A DNA stretch of 63,459 bases, from positions 1 to 63,459 of the forward strand of contig DXFY01000023.1 of NCBI GenBank assembly GCA_019114205.1, in the 5' to 3' direction. The position numbers were made by a program, and so were the translations under genes. This DNA comes from Candidatus Tidjanibacter gallistercoris. GTDB taxonomy: Bacteria > Bacteroidota > Bacteroidia > Bacteroidales > Rikenellaceae. The stretch's first letter is position 1. The number at the start of each line of letters is the position of its first letter. Positions 23,432-32,415 of this stretch are shown one piece after another. The notes beneath the pieces were generated by a model. The model saw only the letters and a program-made list of their open reading frames with translations. It ran no database searches and was not told the origin of the DNA.

Positions 23432-25903
23432 TCATTTCTTGACGAACGTTCCCTTAAGCGTTTGGTTCGCACGTACGACCGAGAGCGTATAGGTGCCCGG
23501 ACTCCACGAAGACGCATCAACCGTTCCGCCCCCGTTCGCATCCAGCGTCACATTCCCGCTCCAAACCGTCCTCGCAGCGGCGTCATATACCGTCGCCGCA
23601 ACATCGGCTCCGCCCGCTTCGGAAAGCGAGAAAACGAGCACGTCATCTACGGGATTCGGAGTAATGGAAAGTGCCGAAACCGCCTGGCCGGGCTCCGGCC
23701 CGCTAAGTACGGATACCTTGAACTTCAACTCCGCAGTTGCGCCGGCGAGGTCGGTCGCAGTAACGGTGATGCTCGCGGAACCTTTCGCTTTGGGCGTCAC
23801 GGTGAGCACGTTTTCGGCGACTTCGACCGCAACGACCGCATCATTGCTGCTGACGGCCGAATAGGAAAGTACGTCGCCGTCCGAAAGGTTACGGTCGGTA
23901 AAGTATTCCGACAGCGTGTACTGCACGGCATTTTCCTCGCCGGCAGCCGCAATGCTGCTGTCGCCTATCTTTTCCATTACCGTCGGCGCCGAATTCTCGA
24001 ATCCGCCGAGCGTCACGGAGAGCTCCTGTGCTTCAGTTGTCTTGTTGCCCCAGCGGTCTTCGCTCTGGACACTGATATTGTAGGCAGTGTTGTACCTGCC
24101 CTCCAGCGTATAGGTCACCTCGGTACCGATATTGTACAGGTTGCGTATCTCCTGTTCTACGGGTTCCTCTCCTTCGGGGCCGTAGGTCACCCAGTATTTG
24201 GCTACCGCAGCACCGTTGCCGTCCGCCGGAACCGTCCACGTAAGATTGATTTTATCGAGTTCCGAAGAGGCCTTGGCATTCTCCACATTGGACGGCACGG
24301 TTTTCGGGTCGTCCATCAGAGCCGCGGCTGCATCCAGCAGGCCGACACCGATATCGCCGAGCTGGTCTTCGGGAATCAGACCGCCCATCGGCTTGTATCC
24401 GTTGAGCAGACGTTTCTTGCACTCCTCGGCCGTAAAACCTTCGCCGCCGAAGTGCGATACAATCAGCGCTGCCACGCCCGACACGTGCGGACAGGCCATC
24501 GAGGTTCCCCACAGGAACGAATAACCCACCTCTCCCGTATACGGGTCGACATACGAACTGAGCACATTCTCCCCTCCGCCGCTCGAACCGGCACCGCCGG
24601 GAGCGAAGATATCGATTTCCGGTCCGCAGCTCGAATAGGAACCCTTCTCGTACTGCGGCCCCATGGCTGCCACGGCGATTACCTTGTCGCTTGCTGCCGG
24701 AAGGAGCGTAGGCCCTCCCGCATTGCCTGCCGCAAATATGATGATGCCGCCCTTCATGGGACCGGTCTGTACATCGTTGATACCGTCCCCGTCCGTGTCG
24801 TCCATACCGGCATTCTCGATGAAATAATCGAACGCACGTTCGTAGGAATATGGAAGTTTCCCCGTTTCACCGAGCGTCCAACTGTTCTGCGAAATCACTG
24901 CGCCGTTATCGGCCGCATACGTATAGGTTTCCGGTGCGAGCTCCGAGAAGGCATCGGTCACCCCGTCCAGTATCTGGAGGCTCATGATGCGTACGCCGTC
25001 ATCTTCGCCCGTGCCGCCCGCTACGCCGCAGACGCCGATACCGTTATTGTTCACGGCGCTTATCGTGCCCGAAACGTGCGTGCCGTGCCCGTCGGGCGTG
25101 ATACTCGGCGAATTGCGGACATAGTTCCAGCCGTGAATATCATCCACGTAACCATTATTGTCGTCATCGACGCCTTCCTGACCGTTCAGCTCCGCTTCGT
25201 TCACCCACATGTGGGCCGCAAGGTCTTCATGGTCCACCTTGATGCCCTCGTCATGTACCGACACGATGACATTCGGTTTGCCGGTCTCCACCTTCCATGC
25301 CTCGAACAGATTGATATCGGCTCCGGCCGTGAATCCATTTTCCGTACCCTCGTTGTTGTAATGCCACTGTTCCGGAAGTCGCGGGTCATTGAACGGCATT
25401 TCCGTCCGCGTAATCGCCACCGAAGGAGTATATATCACATCGGCGGGAACATAAACGCCCTTATCCGTACGTTTGATGACGTAAATCGGTTCGATGTATT
25501 CCACATCTTCGATTGCTGCGAAACTGTCCGCAGCGCGCGAAACGGGTACGTCCTCGTCGAAACGCACGTCGTACCACAGGTGCAATCCGTAACGGCGGCG
25601 GCGTTCGGCGAAACGTCCCCCGTCGCTGAATACGCGCCGTACCTCCGTAGCCCCCAGCTCCTGGGCGATGCGGTCCATCTCCTCGTTTCCGGAATCCATC
25701 TCCCCGCGGGTGAACACTCCGGCCCGCAGCGGAGCCGCATTCTCCTTAATCTTAATCCTTATCCATCCGTTGCGTACTTCTCCCGCCCCTATCTCGGTCT
25801 TGGGCTTGTCGGGAGCAGCCTCTTCCGTAAAGGATGCCTCCCTGGTGCAGGAAGCCGCCGCAAGGGCGCATACGGACATCAATAAATATTGTACTTTTTT
25901 CAT
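23432..25903 (-). CDS. Subtilase lipoprotein 2 of the array (S8 peptidase)
   Basis: 823 residues. Lipobox AAASC with Cys19; propeptide with FSDGGRFAERRRRYGLHLWY; triad Asp218 (in SVHDEGIKVDHEDL, an unusual His-Asp-Glu context), His273, Ser468 (WGTSMACPHVSG), Asn394. A fibronectin-III-like domain, one cadherin-like Ig domain and a T9SS-like tail (SITPNPVDDVLVFSL, final GTFVKK) follow. The substrate-binding surroundings of the catalytic Asp and the loop before the Ser differ from its neighbours, suggesting a different cleavage preference. Own terminator and own promoter, so it is probably a single-gene transcript. Confidence 0.9.
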   Translation of the reverse strand: MKKVQYLLMSVCALAAASCTREASFTEEAAPDKPKTEIGAGEVRNGWIRIKIKENAAPLRAGVFTRGEMDSGNEEMDRIAQELGATEVRRVFSDGGRFAERRRRYGLHLWYDVRFDEDVPVSRAADSFAAIEDVEYIEPIYVIKRTDKGVYVPADVIYTPSVAITRTEMPFNDPRLPEQWHYNNEGTENGFTAGADINLFEAWKVETGKPNVIVSVHDEGIKVDHEDLAAHMWVNEAELNGQEGVDDDNNGYVDDIHGWNYVRNSPSITPDGHGTHVSGTISAVNNNGIGVCGVAGGTGEDDGVRIMSLQILDGVTDAFSELAPETYTYAADNGAVISQNSWTLGETGKLPYSYERAFDYFIENAGMDDTDGDGINDVQTGPMKGGIIIFAAGNAGGPTLLPAASDKVIAVAAMGPQYEKGSYSSCGPEIDIFAPGGAGSSGGGENVLSSYVDPYTGEVGYSFLWGTSMACPHVSGVAALIVSHFGGEGFTAEECKKRLLNGYKPMGGLIPEDQLGDIGVGLLDAAAALMDDPKTVPSNVENAKASSELDKINLTWTVPADGNGAAVAKYWVTYGPEGEEPVEQEIRNLYNIGTEVTYTLEGRYNTAYNISVQSEDRWGNKTTEAQELSVTLGGFENSAPTVMEKIGDSSIAAAGEENAVQYTLSEYFTDRNLSDGDVLSYSAVSSNDAVVAVEVAENVLTVTPKAKGSASITVTATDLAGATAELKFKVSVLSGPEPGQAVSALSITPNPVDDVLVFSLSEAGGADVAATVYDAAARTVWSGNVTLDANGGGTVDASSWSPGTYTLSVVRANQTLKGTFVKK

Positions 25904-25972
25904 CCTTATTAAATAATATTAAGACAGTTGTATCTGTATCCTCCGCTCCAAACGCATCGACCGTACCGTTCG

Positions 25973-25980
25973 CAAATCTA
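25973..25980 (-). promoter_or_regulatory. Candidate -7 element of subtilase 2
   Basis: TAGATTTG on the minus strand, 70 bp before the start codon; no clear -33 element. Confidence 0.4.
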
Positions 25981-26062
25981 CGGATTGCCGAACGTACCGG
26001 CCTTCCGGCCCCCTACCGGTTATTCCGTATCCGGTTACGGTCCGGTAAAATTATATATAACG

Positions 26063-28516
26063 TCACTTCTTAACAAATGTTCCGTGCAATACCCGCCCTT
26101 CAGCCTCCGCCGCAAGCGAATAGACGCCCGGACTCAGACGGCTGACATCGAGTTCCGCGATGCCGTTTTCCGTCGCAAGATGCACGTCCATCACCAAACG
26201 GGCTGCCGCATCGTACACGCGGAACGCGACCGTTCCCTCCATGCCGCCGGTCCGGATGCTGACGACATCCGTCGCCGGATTGGGGCTTACCGCAAGCCCG
26301 TCGCCGCCACCGACCGAACTGCTTCCGCCTGCCACCGTCACATAGAACGATGCCGATACCGAAGCTCCGGCCAGGTCGGTCGCCGTCACCGTCACGAGGC
26401 TCGTTCCTCTTGCAAGGGGCCGGATTGTCAGCACGTCGCCCTCCATCCCGACGCCTGCGACCTCCTCGTCGGCACTGACGGCCGAATACGAAAGTTCGTC
26501 GCCGTATTCGAGGTCGGGGTCGGTGAAACAGGGCGATACCGTAACCGTCACGGCATGCGCCTCTCCTATATCGTCTATGGAAACATCCTGCATCTTCTCG
26601 GAACTCAATTCCGGCGGACGATTTTCGAAACCGCCGACCGAAACCGATGCGGTGGCTTCCGGGGAAACGTTCCCGAAACGGTCTATACAACTAACGGTTA
26701 TATCGTAATCGGTATTGTACGTTCCCTCGAAGGAGTAAACCATCGTCTGCCCCACGTCGTAAAGGTTCCGAACGGTACCGCCGCCCGCTTCGCCTCCATC
26801 GGACACATATTCCACGACGAACTGTGCCACGGCATTGCCGTTCCCGTCCGCCGGAACCGTCCACGGAACGAGTACGGTACTCCCCGAAGTTTCCGCACTG
26901 CCGAACCGTACCGCCTCGGGCGGAGTCTGCGGGTCGGTCGCGAAAGCGGCCCCCGCATCGAGGAGTCCCACGCCGAGCACACCGAGGTCGGCATCGCCGT
27001 CATCGGTCAGACCGCCGACGGGCCTGTATGCCTGCAACAGTCTTTCGCGGCATTGCTCTGCGGTGAATCCCTCTCCGCCGTACTCCGCGATGATGAGTGC
27101 GGCAACCCCCGAAACATGCGGACAGGCCATCGAAGTTCCGTACATGGTCTTATAATCGTTGTCTGCGGCCGTACTCAACACCCGGCGTTTTCCGTTGGCT
27201 GCCTTCACGCCGCCGGGAGCCATGATATCGGCTTCGGTTCCGCGGTTGGAATAGGGTTCCAGGTTGTATGCCGCCCCCATGGCCGTTACGGCCACGGTTC
27301 TCGAATCGGCTGCCGGATACTCAATCCGCCCGCCCGAATTGCCTGCGGCGCAAATGATGATTCCTCCCTTCATCGGTCCGGTCTGCACGTCGTTGATGCC
27401 GTCCCCGTCCGTATCGTCCATACCGGCATTCTCGATAAAGTAGTCGAATGCCTCGTCATACGCCTTGGGCAAATGCGACAGCAACGTCCAACTCCAGCTG
27501 TTCTGCGAAATTACCGCACCGTTGTCGGCCGCATAGACGAAACATTCGGCATTCGAATTGCCTACCGAATCGTCGCCCTTGAGTATCTGCATGGACATAA
27601 TCCGTGCGCCGTCGCCGTTGCCCGTACCGCCCGCCACACCGCAGACGCCGATACCGTTGTTGTTTACAGCCGCAACCGTACCGGCCACATGCGTTCCGTG
27701 GTCTTCCGGAACAATCGTACCGCTATCATCTACGAAATTCCATCCGTACAGGTCATCGACATAGCCATTCCCGTCGTCGTCCACACCGGGTTCTCCGTTC
27801 AACTCGGCCTCGTTCACCCACATGTTGGCCGCCAGGTCCTCATGGTCGAACTGCACGCCGGAATCCGTTACAGCCACGATGACGGCAGGACTGCCCGCCG
27901 TAGTCTTCCATCCCTCGAACAGGTTCATGTCCGAACCGGCCTTCGTCTTGTCTATACTCCCGTCGTTATGGTAATGCCACTGTTCGCCGAGACGTGGGTC
28001 ATTGAAGGGCATCGTCTCCTCCCCGTGCAATGCGGGCGGCTCGTAAACCGCTTCCGCCGGAACAGACACGGCATCCAGGCGATGCATCCGGTAAATCGGT
28101 TCGGCATAAGCCACCCCCGACAGCGAAGCGAATTCGGCACCCGCACGCGACACGGGCATATCGTCCGGAATACGTATGTCGTACCATAAGTGCAGACCGT
28201 ACCTGCGACGCCGTTCGGCGAACCGTCCCCCGTCGCGGAACACGCGCCGTACTTCCGTAGCCCCCACTTCGGCAACCACACGGTCGAGCGCGGCATTGCC
28301 GGAATCGAAACTGCCGCGTGTGAACGTTCCGGTCTGTAAAGCGTCGGAATCGTCTGCAAGTTTGATTCTTATCCACCCAGGAACAACCTCAGGCGCATCA
28401 CCCACAAAAGACTCTTCACCACCGGCGCCTCCTCCGTTATCCGACACTGCCGGTTCCTTCGTACAGGCAGACAACAACAAAAAACCGAAAGTGACTGCCA
28501 AGATTTTAATATTCAT
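26063..28516 (-). CDS. Subtilase lipoprotein 3 of the array (S8 peptidase)
   Basis: 817 residues. Lipobox LLSAC with Cys18, then a Gly-rich spacer longer than in the others. Propeptide with FRDGGRFAERRRRYGLHLWY. Triad Asp218 (AVTDSGVQFDHEDL), His273, Ser462 (YGTSMACPHVSG), Asn393. The C-terminal part holds a fibronectin-III-like domain, one cadherin-like domain and a T9SS-like tail (AVSPNPATDVVSI, final GTFVKK). Closest in layout to subtilases 1 and 2. Confidence 0.9.
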   Translation of the reverse strand: MNIKILAVTFGFLLLSACTKEPAVSDNGGGAGGEESFVGDAPEVVPGWIRIKLADDSDALQTGTFTRGSFDSGNAALDRVVAEVGATEVRRVFRDGGRFAERRRRYGLHLWYDIRIPDDMPVSRAGAEFASLSGVAYAEPIYRMHRLDAVSVPAEAVYEPPALHGEETMPFNDPRLGEQWHYHNDGSIDKTKAGSDMNLFEGWKTTAGSPAVIVAVTDSGVQFDHEDLAANMWVNEAELNGEPGVDDDGNGYVDDLYGWNFVDDSGTIVPEDHGTHVAGTVAAVNNNGIGVCGVAGGTGNGDGARIMSMQILKGDDSVGNSNAECFVYAADNGAVISQNSWSWTLLSHLPKAYDEAFDYFIENAGMDDTDGDGINDVQTGPMKGGIIICAAGNSGGRIEYPAADSRTVAVTAMGAAYNLEPYSNRGTEADIMAPGGVKAANGKRRVLSTAADNDYKTMYGTSMACPHVSGVAALIIAEYGGEGFTAEQCRERLLQAYRPVGGLTDDGDADLGVLGVGLLDAGAAFATDPQTPPEAVRFGSAETSGSTVLVPWTVPADGNGNAVAQFVVEYVSDGGEAGGGTVRNLYDVGQTMVYSFEGTYNTDYDITVSCIDRFGNVSPEATASVSVGGFENRPPELSSEKMQDVSIDDIGEAHAVTVTVSPCFTDPDLEYGDELSYSAVSADEEVAGVGMEGDVLTIRPLARGTSLVTVTATDLAGASVSASFYVTVAGGSSSVGGGDGLAVSPNPATDVVSIRTGGMEGTVAFRVYDAAARLVMDVHLATENGIAELDVSRLSPGVYSLAAEAEGRVLHGTFVKK

Positions 28517-28731
28517 ACGATTATGGGTTAGACAAAGTATAATTCTTGAAATCTTCGAGGCACATCAAGCAAAAATAAGAAAAATATGCAAACATGTTAT
28601 GCACCCGTTCCGTTTTATTCGTATTTCCGGTCGCCAATACAAGTTCAAAATATTTACAATTAATCGGTTCGCACCAGAAAAATATTTCGCGGGGGTTGTT
28701 GCCGGCACAAGATGCGGTTTCCCGAATACGA
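28517..28731. other. AT-rich leader region upstream of subtilase 3
   Basis: No gene seen. It contains the promoter element at 28570 and several A-rich stretches that may help translation initiation. Confidence 0.4.
28570..28577 (-). promoter_or_regulatory. Candidate -7 element of subtilase 3
   Basis: TATTTTTG on the minus strand, 53 bp before the start codon; -33 element not evident. Confidence 0.4.
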
Positions 28732-28768
28732 AAAAGGATTATCGGGTCGAAAGCCCGATAATCCTTTT
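28732..28768 (-). terminator. Terminator of subtilase 4
   Basis: A 15-bp stem AAAAGGATTATCGGG / CCCGATAATCCTTTT (7-nt loop), ending in a T run on the minus strand, 49 bp after the stop codon. Confidence 0.85.
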
Positions 28769-28817
28769 CACGTTCATGCCATTCCCGACGGGGCCAACCG
28801 CCGCATCCGGGAATCGG

Positions 28818-31598
28818 CTACCGTTTCACGAACGTACCGCTCACGTTTCCGCCGGCAGCGTTCAGCGCCAGGGTATAAATACCGGGGCTCAGCGCCGATA
28901 CGTCGAGCACGCCCGTACCGTTCTCGCTGAAGGCGACCGTACCGGACAATACCTTGCGTGCCGCCGCATCGTACACGACCGCCTCTACCGAAGTGCCTGC
29001 CGCAGAAAGGAGGCTCATGTTCAGCATATCACCCGCAGGATTGGGAGCGATTTGCAGGGCACCGCCGGCTGCCGGAACGTTTCCTACCCGGACGGTCAGC
29101 ACCGAACGGGCCGATTCGCCGGCGAGGTCGGTTGCGGTCACCGTAATGTCCGCCGTTCCTTCCCCGACGGGTTCCACGACGAGCACGCCTTCTGCTATGG
29201 ATGCTTTGGCAACGGCTTCATTGCTGTTGGTGCACGAGAACGCGAGCACGTCGCCTTCCTCAAGATTGGCATCGGTAAAATATTCCGACAGCACGAACGA
29301 CTGCCTGTATTCGGCACCGGTGCCCGTTATGCTGACGCTGCCCAACTCTTCGGCCACACGAGGGCCTATATTCTCGAAAGCATCCGCCTTCACGGTAAAA
29401 GTGAACGACGCCTCTACATACAGTCCGCCCTTATCGGTAGCACGCACCGTGATGGTGCTTACGCCCTGTTTCAAGGGAACGAGCTCCAAATCGGCCCCGT
29501 TGGTCAAAATGACCTTGACCACCGACTCATCCGAAGAAGTCACGCTGAAAGTCAGCTCGTCGCCGAAATCCGCATCCGGCTCGATGAAATAGTAGGCAAG
29601 TTTGAATTTCTTGGAATACTTCTCTCCGGCCTTTTCGGATTCTACGTCGAGAAATTTGGCCTTCTGCGTAGGCGGCCGGTTGGTATGCTGGAGGGTCGTA
29701 GCCTCGAACGTTACCGTCGTACCCTCGTTACCGAAACGGTCGATGGGCGTCATTTTGAACATATAGGAAGTCAGCTGCACGAGTACCATGCGGTATTCGT
29801 AATCCTCGCCTACATCCTGCGTATTGACCAGGTCGGTCGTCTTCCATTCTCCCGTGGTACCGTCGCTTACCTCCGCATATTCCAGACGGTATTTCACGAC
29901 AGGCATACCGTTGCCGTCGGCAGGAACGCGGCAATAGATACGGACGCTGTCGGGCAATCCTTCCGCACCGTAATGCTCCAATTCGGCAGGAGCCGTTCCG
30001 GGGTCCTCCAGCGTAATCAGGGATGCGTCCACGAGTCCGACGCCTATCTGGTTGGCATAGGTGCCGCTGACGACGGGACTGATGGCCCGCGTGCTGCTGA
30101 GCAACCTCTTGCGCAGTTCGTCCACCGTGAAACCTTCCTTGCCGTACTTGGAAACGATGAGCGCCGCCACGCCGGAAACATGCGGAGTAGCCATCGAGGT
30201 TCCTTCCGAATAACCGTACCCGCTGTTCGTATAGGTGCTGTAAACGGCATACTCTTCTCCGAAGGCCTGCTCTCCGCCGGGCGCGAGGATGTCCACTTCG
30301 GGGGCATAGTTCGAATAGCTCGCCCTGTCGAAATTGGGTGCCATCGACGCCACGCAGATGACACGGTCGTAATACGTGGGAAATTTCAGCTTGTTGGCAT
30401 TGGAGTTGCCGGCGGCGAACACGGCGAGTCCGCCCTTCATCGGCCCGGTCTGCACATCGTTCACACCGTCGCCATCCACATCGTCCATACCGGCATTGTC
30501 GATGAAATAATCGAGGCCCGCCTGCAGGTCAGGCGCTATTTCGGGCGATTCCACTTCCCAGCTGCATGATGCGATTACGGCACCGTTGTCGGCCGCATAG
30601 GCGAACATGTCCCAGTTCGGTACCGTAACCCTGTTGTCGGCAGACCAGCAGACGCTCATAATCCGCACGCCATCGTTGTTACCCGAACCGCCTGCAATAC
30701 CGCAGACTCCGATACCGTTGTTGTTCACGGCGGCAATCGTACCGGCTACGTGCGTCCCGTGATAACCCGGAACAATTTCGCCGCTGTCATAACCCTCGGC
30801 AAAGTTCCATCCGTATATATCATCGACATAACCGTTTCCGTCGTCATCGACGCCTTCGCTGCCATTCAATTCGGCTTCGTTCACCCACATGTTGGCAGCA
30901 AGGTCGGGATGGTCGTACTGTACGCCCATATCCACCACGGCCACAATGACATCCGGACGGCCCGTCGTAATTTCCCAGCCCTTGAACAGGTTGATGTCGG
31001 CACCTTCCACCGCCTTCGGCATCGAACCGTCGTTATAATAATGCCACTGCTTGGGCAAGTCGGGGTCGTTGAAAGGCCACTCTTCCAGTTCGGGACGGGA
31101 AGCATCTATCGCGGCAGGCCTGTACCGCATCTCCACTGCCTGGGCGGGAATAGGCTTACCGCCCAGCAGTTTCGCCTTGTAGATAGGCTGTACGTGCGCC
31201 ACGCCCGGTACCGATGCCATACCGGCTTCGGCACGCGAGACGGGTACCCCGTCGCCCAGTTTTATATCGTACCAAAGGTGCAGCCCGTACCTGCGGCGGC
31301 GTTCGGCGAACCGGCCTCCGTCACGGAATACGCGGCGTATCTCTGTGGCGCCGAGTTCTGCGGCGATTTCGTCGATACGTGCATTGCCCGAATCGGCTTC
31401 TCCGCGGGTAAAGGCCCCCTCGCGGAGCGGAGCAGCATCATCGGCGAGCTTTATCCTGACCCATCCGCTGACCATGTTGTCGTCGTCCGGAACCGAAACG
31501 TCCGGAACCTCCCTGGAGGGAGCTTCGGACAACACCGGTTCCTTCGTACAGGACCACATGGCCGCAGCAGCCAATAAAAAAACAGAAATCCTTTTCAT
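28818..31598 (-). CDS. Subtilase lipoprotein 4 of the array (S8 peptidase), with two Ig-like domains
   Basis: 926 residues, the longest of the array. Lipobox AMWSC with Cys17; propeptide with FRDGGRFAERRRRYGLHLWY; triad Asp223 (AVVDMGVQYDHPDL), His280, Ser468 (EGTSMATPHVSG, Thr in place of the usual Cys), Asn398. After a fibronectin-III-like domain it has two cadherin-like Ig domains in tandem (about 640-740 and 745-845) where the paralogues have one, which accounts for the extra length. The T9SS-like tail (QIAPNPAGDMLNMSL) ends GTFVKR. The protein is also the most different in the substrate-side loops. Confidence 0.9.
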   Translation of the reverse strand: MKRISVFLLAAAAMWSCTKEPVLSEAPSREVPDVSVPDDDNMVSGWVRIKLADDAAPLREGAFTRGEADSGNARIDEIAAELGATEIRRVFRDGGRFAERRRRYGLHLWYDIKLGDGVPVSRAEAGMASVPGVAHVQPIYKAKLLGGKPIPAQAVEMRYRPAAIDASRPELEEWPFNDPDLPKQWHYYNDGSMPKAVEGADINLFKGWEITTGRPDVIVAVVDMGVQYDHPDLAANMWVNEAELNGSEGVDDDGNGYVDDIYGWNFAEGYDSGEIVPGYHGTHVAGTIAAVNNNGIGVCGIAGGSGNNDGVRIMSVCWSADNRVTVPNWDMFAYAADNGAVIASCSWEVESPEIAPDLQAGLDYFIDNAGMDDVDGDGVNDVQTGPMKGGLAVFAAGNSNANKLKFPTYYDRVICVASMAPNFDRASYSNYAPEVDILAPGGEQAFGEEYAVYSTYTNSGYGYSEGTSMATPHVSGVAALIVSKYGKEGFTVDELRKRLLSSTRAISPVVSGTYANQIGVGLVDASLITLEDPGTAPAELEHYGAEGLPDSVRIYCRVPADGNGMPVVKYRLEYAEVSDGTTGEWKTTDLVNTQDVGEDYEYRMVLVQLTSYMFKMTPIDRFGNEGTTVTFEATTLQHTNRPPTQKAKFLDVESEKAGEKYSKKFKLAYYFIEPDADFGDELTFSVTSSDESVVKVILTNGADLELVPLKQGVSTITVRATDKGGLYVEASFTFTVKADAFENIGPRVAEELGSVSITGTGAEYRQSFVLSEYFTDANLEEGDVLAFSCTNSNEAVAKASIAEGVLVVEPVGEGTADITVTATDLAGESARSVLTVRVGNVPAAGGALQIAPNPAGDMLNMSLLSAAGTSVEAVVYDAAARKVLSGTVAFSENGTGVLDVSALSPGIYTLALNAAGGNVSGTFVKR

Positions 31599-31728
31599 AA
31601 CATTAGAGTTGATATTTATTTTGGGTATATTTTCTCATTCCATTCCTAATATTAACGTATTTCCACTGTGTCATAGTACACTGCCCCGGCACGCCTCGCG
31701 GCCGCCGGCCCCCTACCCGCCACGGGAC

Positions 31729-31749
31729 ATCCCGCACCCTGTGCGGGAT
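31729..31749 (-). terminator. Hairpin after the orphan propeptide gene
   Basis: ATCCCGCAC (31729-31737) pairs with GTGCGGGAT (31741-31749), 10 bp after the stop; no T tract. It supports the view that the short gene has its own 3' end. Confidence 0.55.
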
Positions 31750-31758
31750 ACCGGAAAA

Positions 31759-32178
31759 TCATTCCGCAAGTACGGCCTCGTAGACGGGGCCCGCATACGC
31801 CACCGCAGCAAGCGCATCGAATACGGCGACTGCCGCCTCCACGGGCACGCTCCCGTCCGTCTTCACCTCATACCATAGATGAAGGCCGTAACGACGCCTG
31901 CGGGCCGCGAATCTTCCTCCGTCGGAAAAGACACGGCATATTGCCGTCGCCCGCACCGAATCCAGTGCCGCATCCAGTTCCGCTATTCCCGTATCGGCCG
32001 CACCGGGCGAAAAACTGCACGCCGAAGGCAGCGCTACGCCTTCGGCGAACCGGATGCGGAACCTGTCGCACGCCATTCCCCCGCCGGTGGATACGATGCT
32101 GTCGGGGACAAACGCCGGCTGCCGGGCAAAGGTCAGGAACGGCAACATCGCCATAAAGATAATCAGAACTTTTTTCAC
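31759..32178 (-). CDS. Stand-alone subtilase propeptide-like secreted protein
   Basis: 139 residues from GTG 32178, where a good signal peptide begins (MKKVLIIFMAMLPFLTFA, no lipobox Cys). The mature part is only the propeptide domain seen in the five subtilases: a strand like FRIRFAEG, the signature FSDGGRFAARRRRYGLHLWY and an ending AYAGPVYEAVLAE, then stop. Nothing of the catalytic domain remains in any frame downstream, and a hairpin follows. Isolated propeptides can act as inhibitors or folding helpers for their proteases, so a control protein for the array is plausible. A decayed subtilase is the alternative; the intact signal peptide and frame argue against that. Confidence 0.72.
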   Translation of the reverse strand: MKKVLIIFMAMLPFLTFARQPAFVPDSIVSTGGGMACDRFRIRFAEGVALPSACSFSPGAADTGIAELDAALDSVRATAICRVFSDGGRFAARRRRYGLHLWYEVKTDGSVPVEAAVAVFDALAAVAYAGPVYEAVLAE

Positions 32179-32371
32179 GGCAATAAGATTATCGTCTGCG
32201 GAAAACATTTTCGCCCGCCGCGGCTGCCACCGCATCCGTTGCAACAGAACCTCCGCGAAAACGCAGCAGCAGGGACGGCGCATCCATTTATGATTACCCG
32301 GAGTTTTCGGAATCAGATACCGGCACTACAGCAAAAGAAATCCCGGATGCACAAATACTCCACGAAACGGA

Positions 32372-32404
32372 AACGGGCGCCGGTACTTCCCGCCGACGCC
32401 CGTT
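32372..32404 (-). terminator. Hairpin after subtilase 5
   Basis: AACGGGCG (32372-32379) pairs with CGCCCGTT (32397-32404), 12 bp after the stop codon; 17-nt loop. Confidence 0.45.
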
Positions 32405-32415
32405 ACCTTTACCCG

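Noticed and set aside
31759-32178. Orphan propeptide as a plain pseudogene of a subtilase
   Set aside because: The frame and signal peptide are intact, its end coincides with the domain border, and no catalytic remnant follows; decay cannot be fully excluded.
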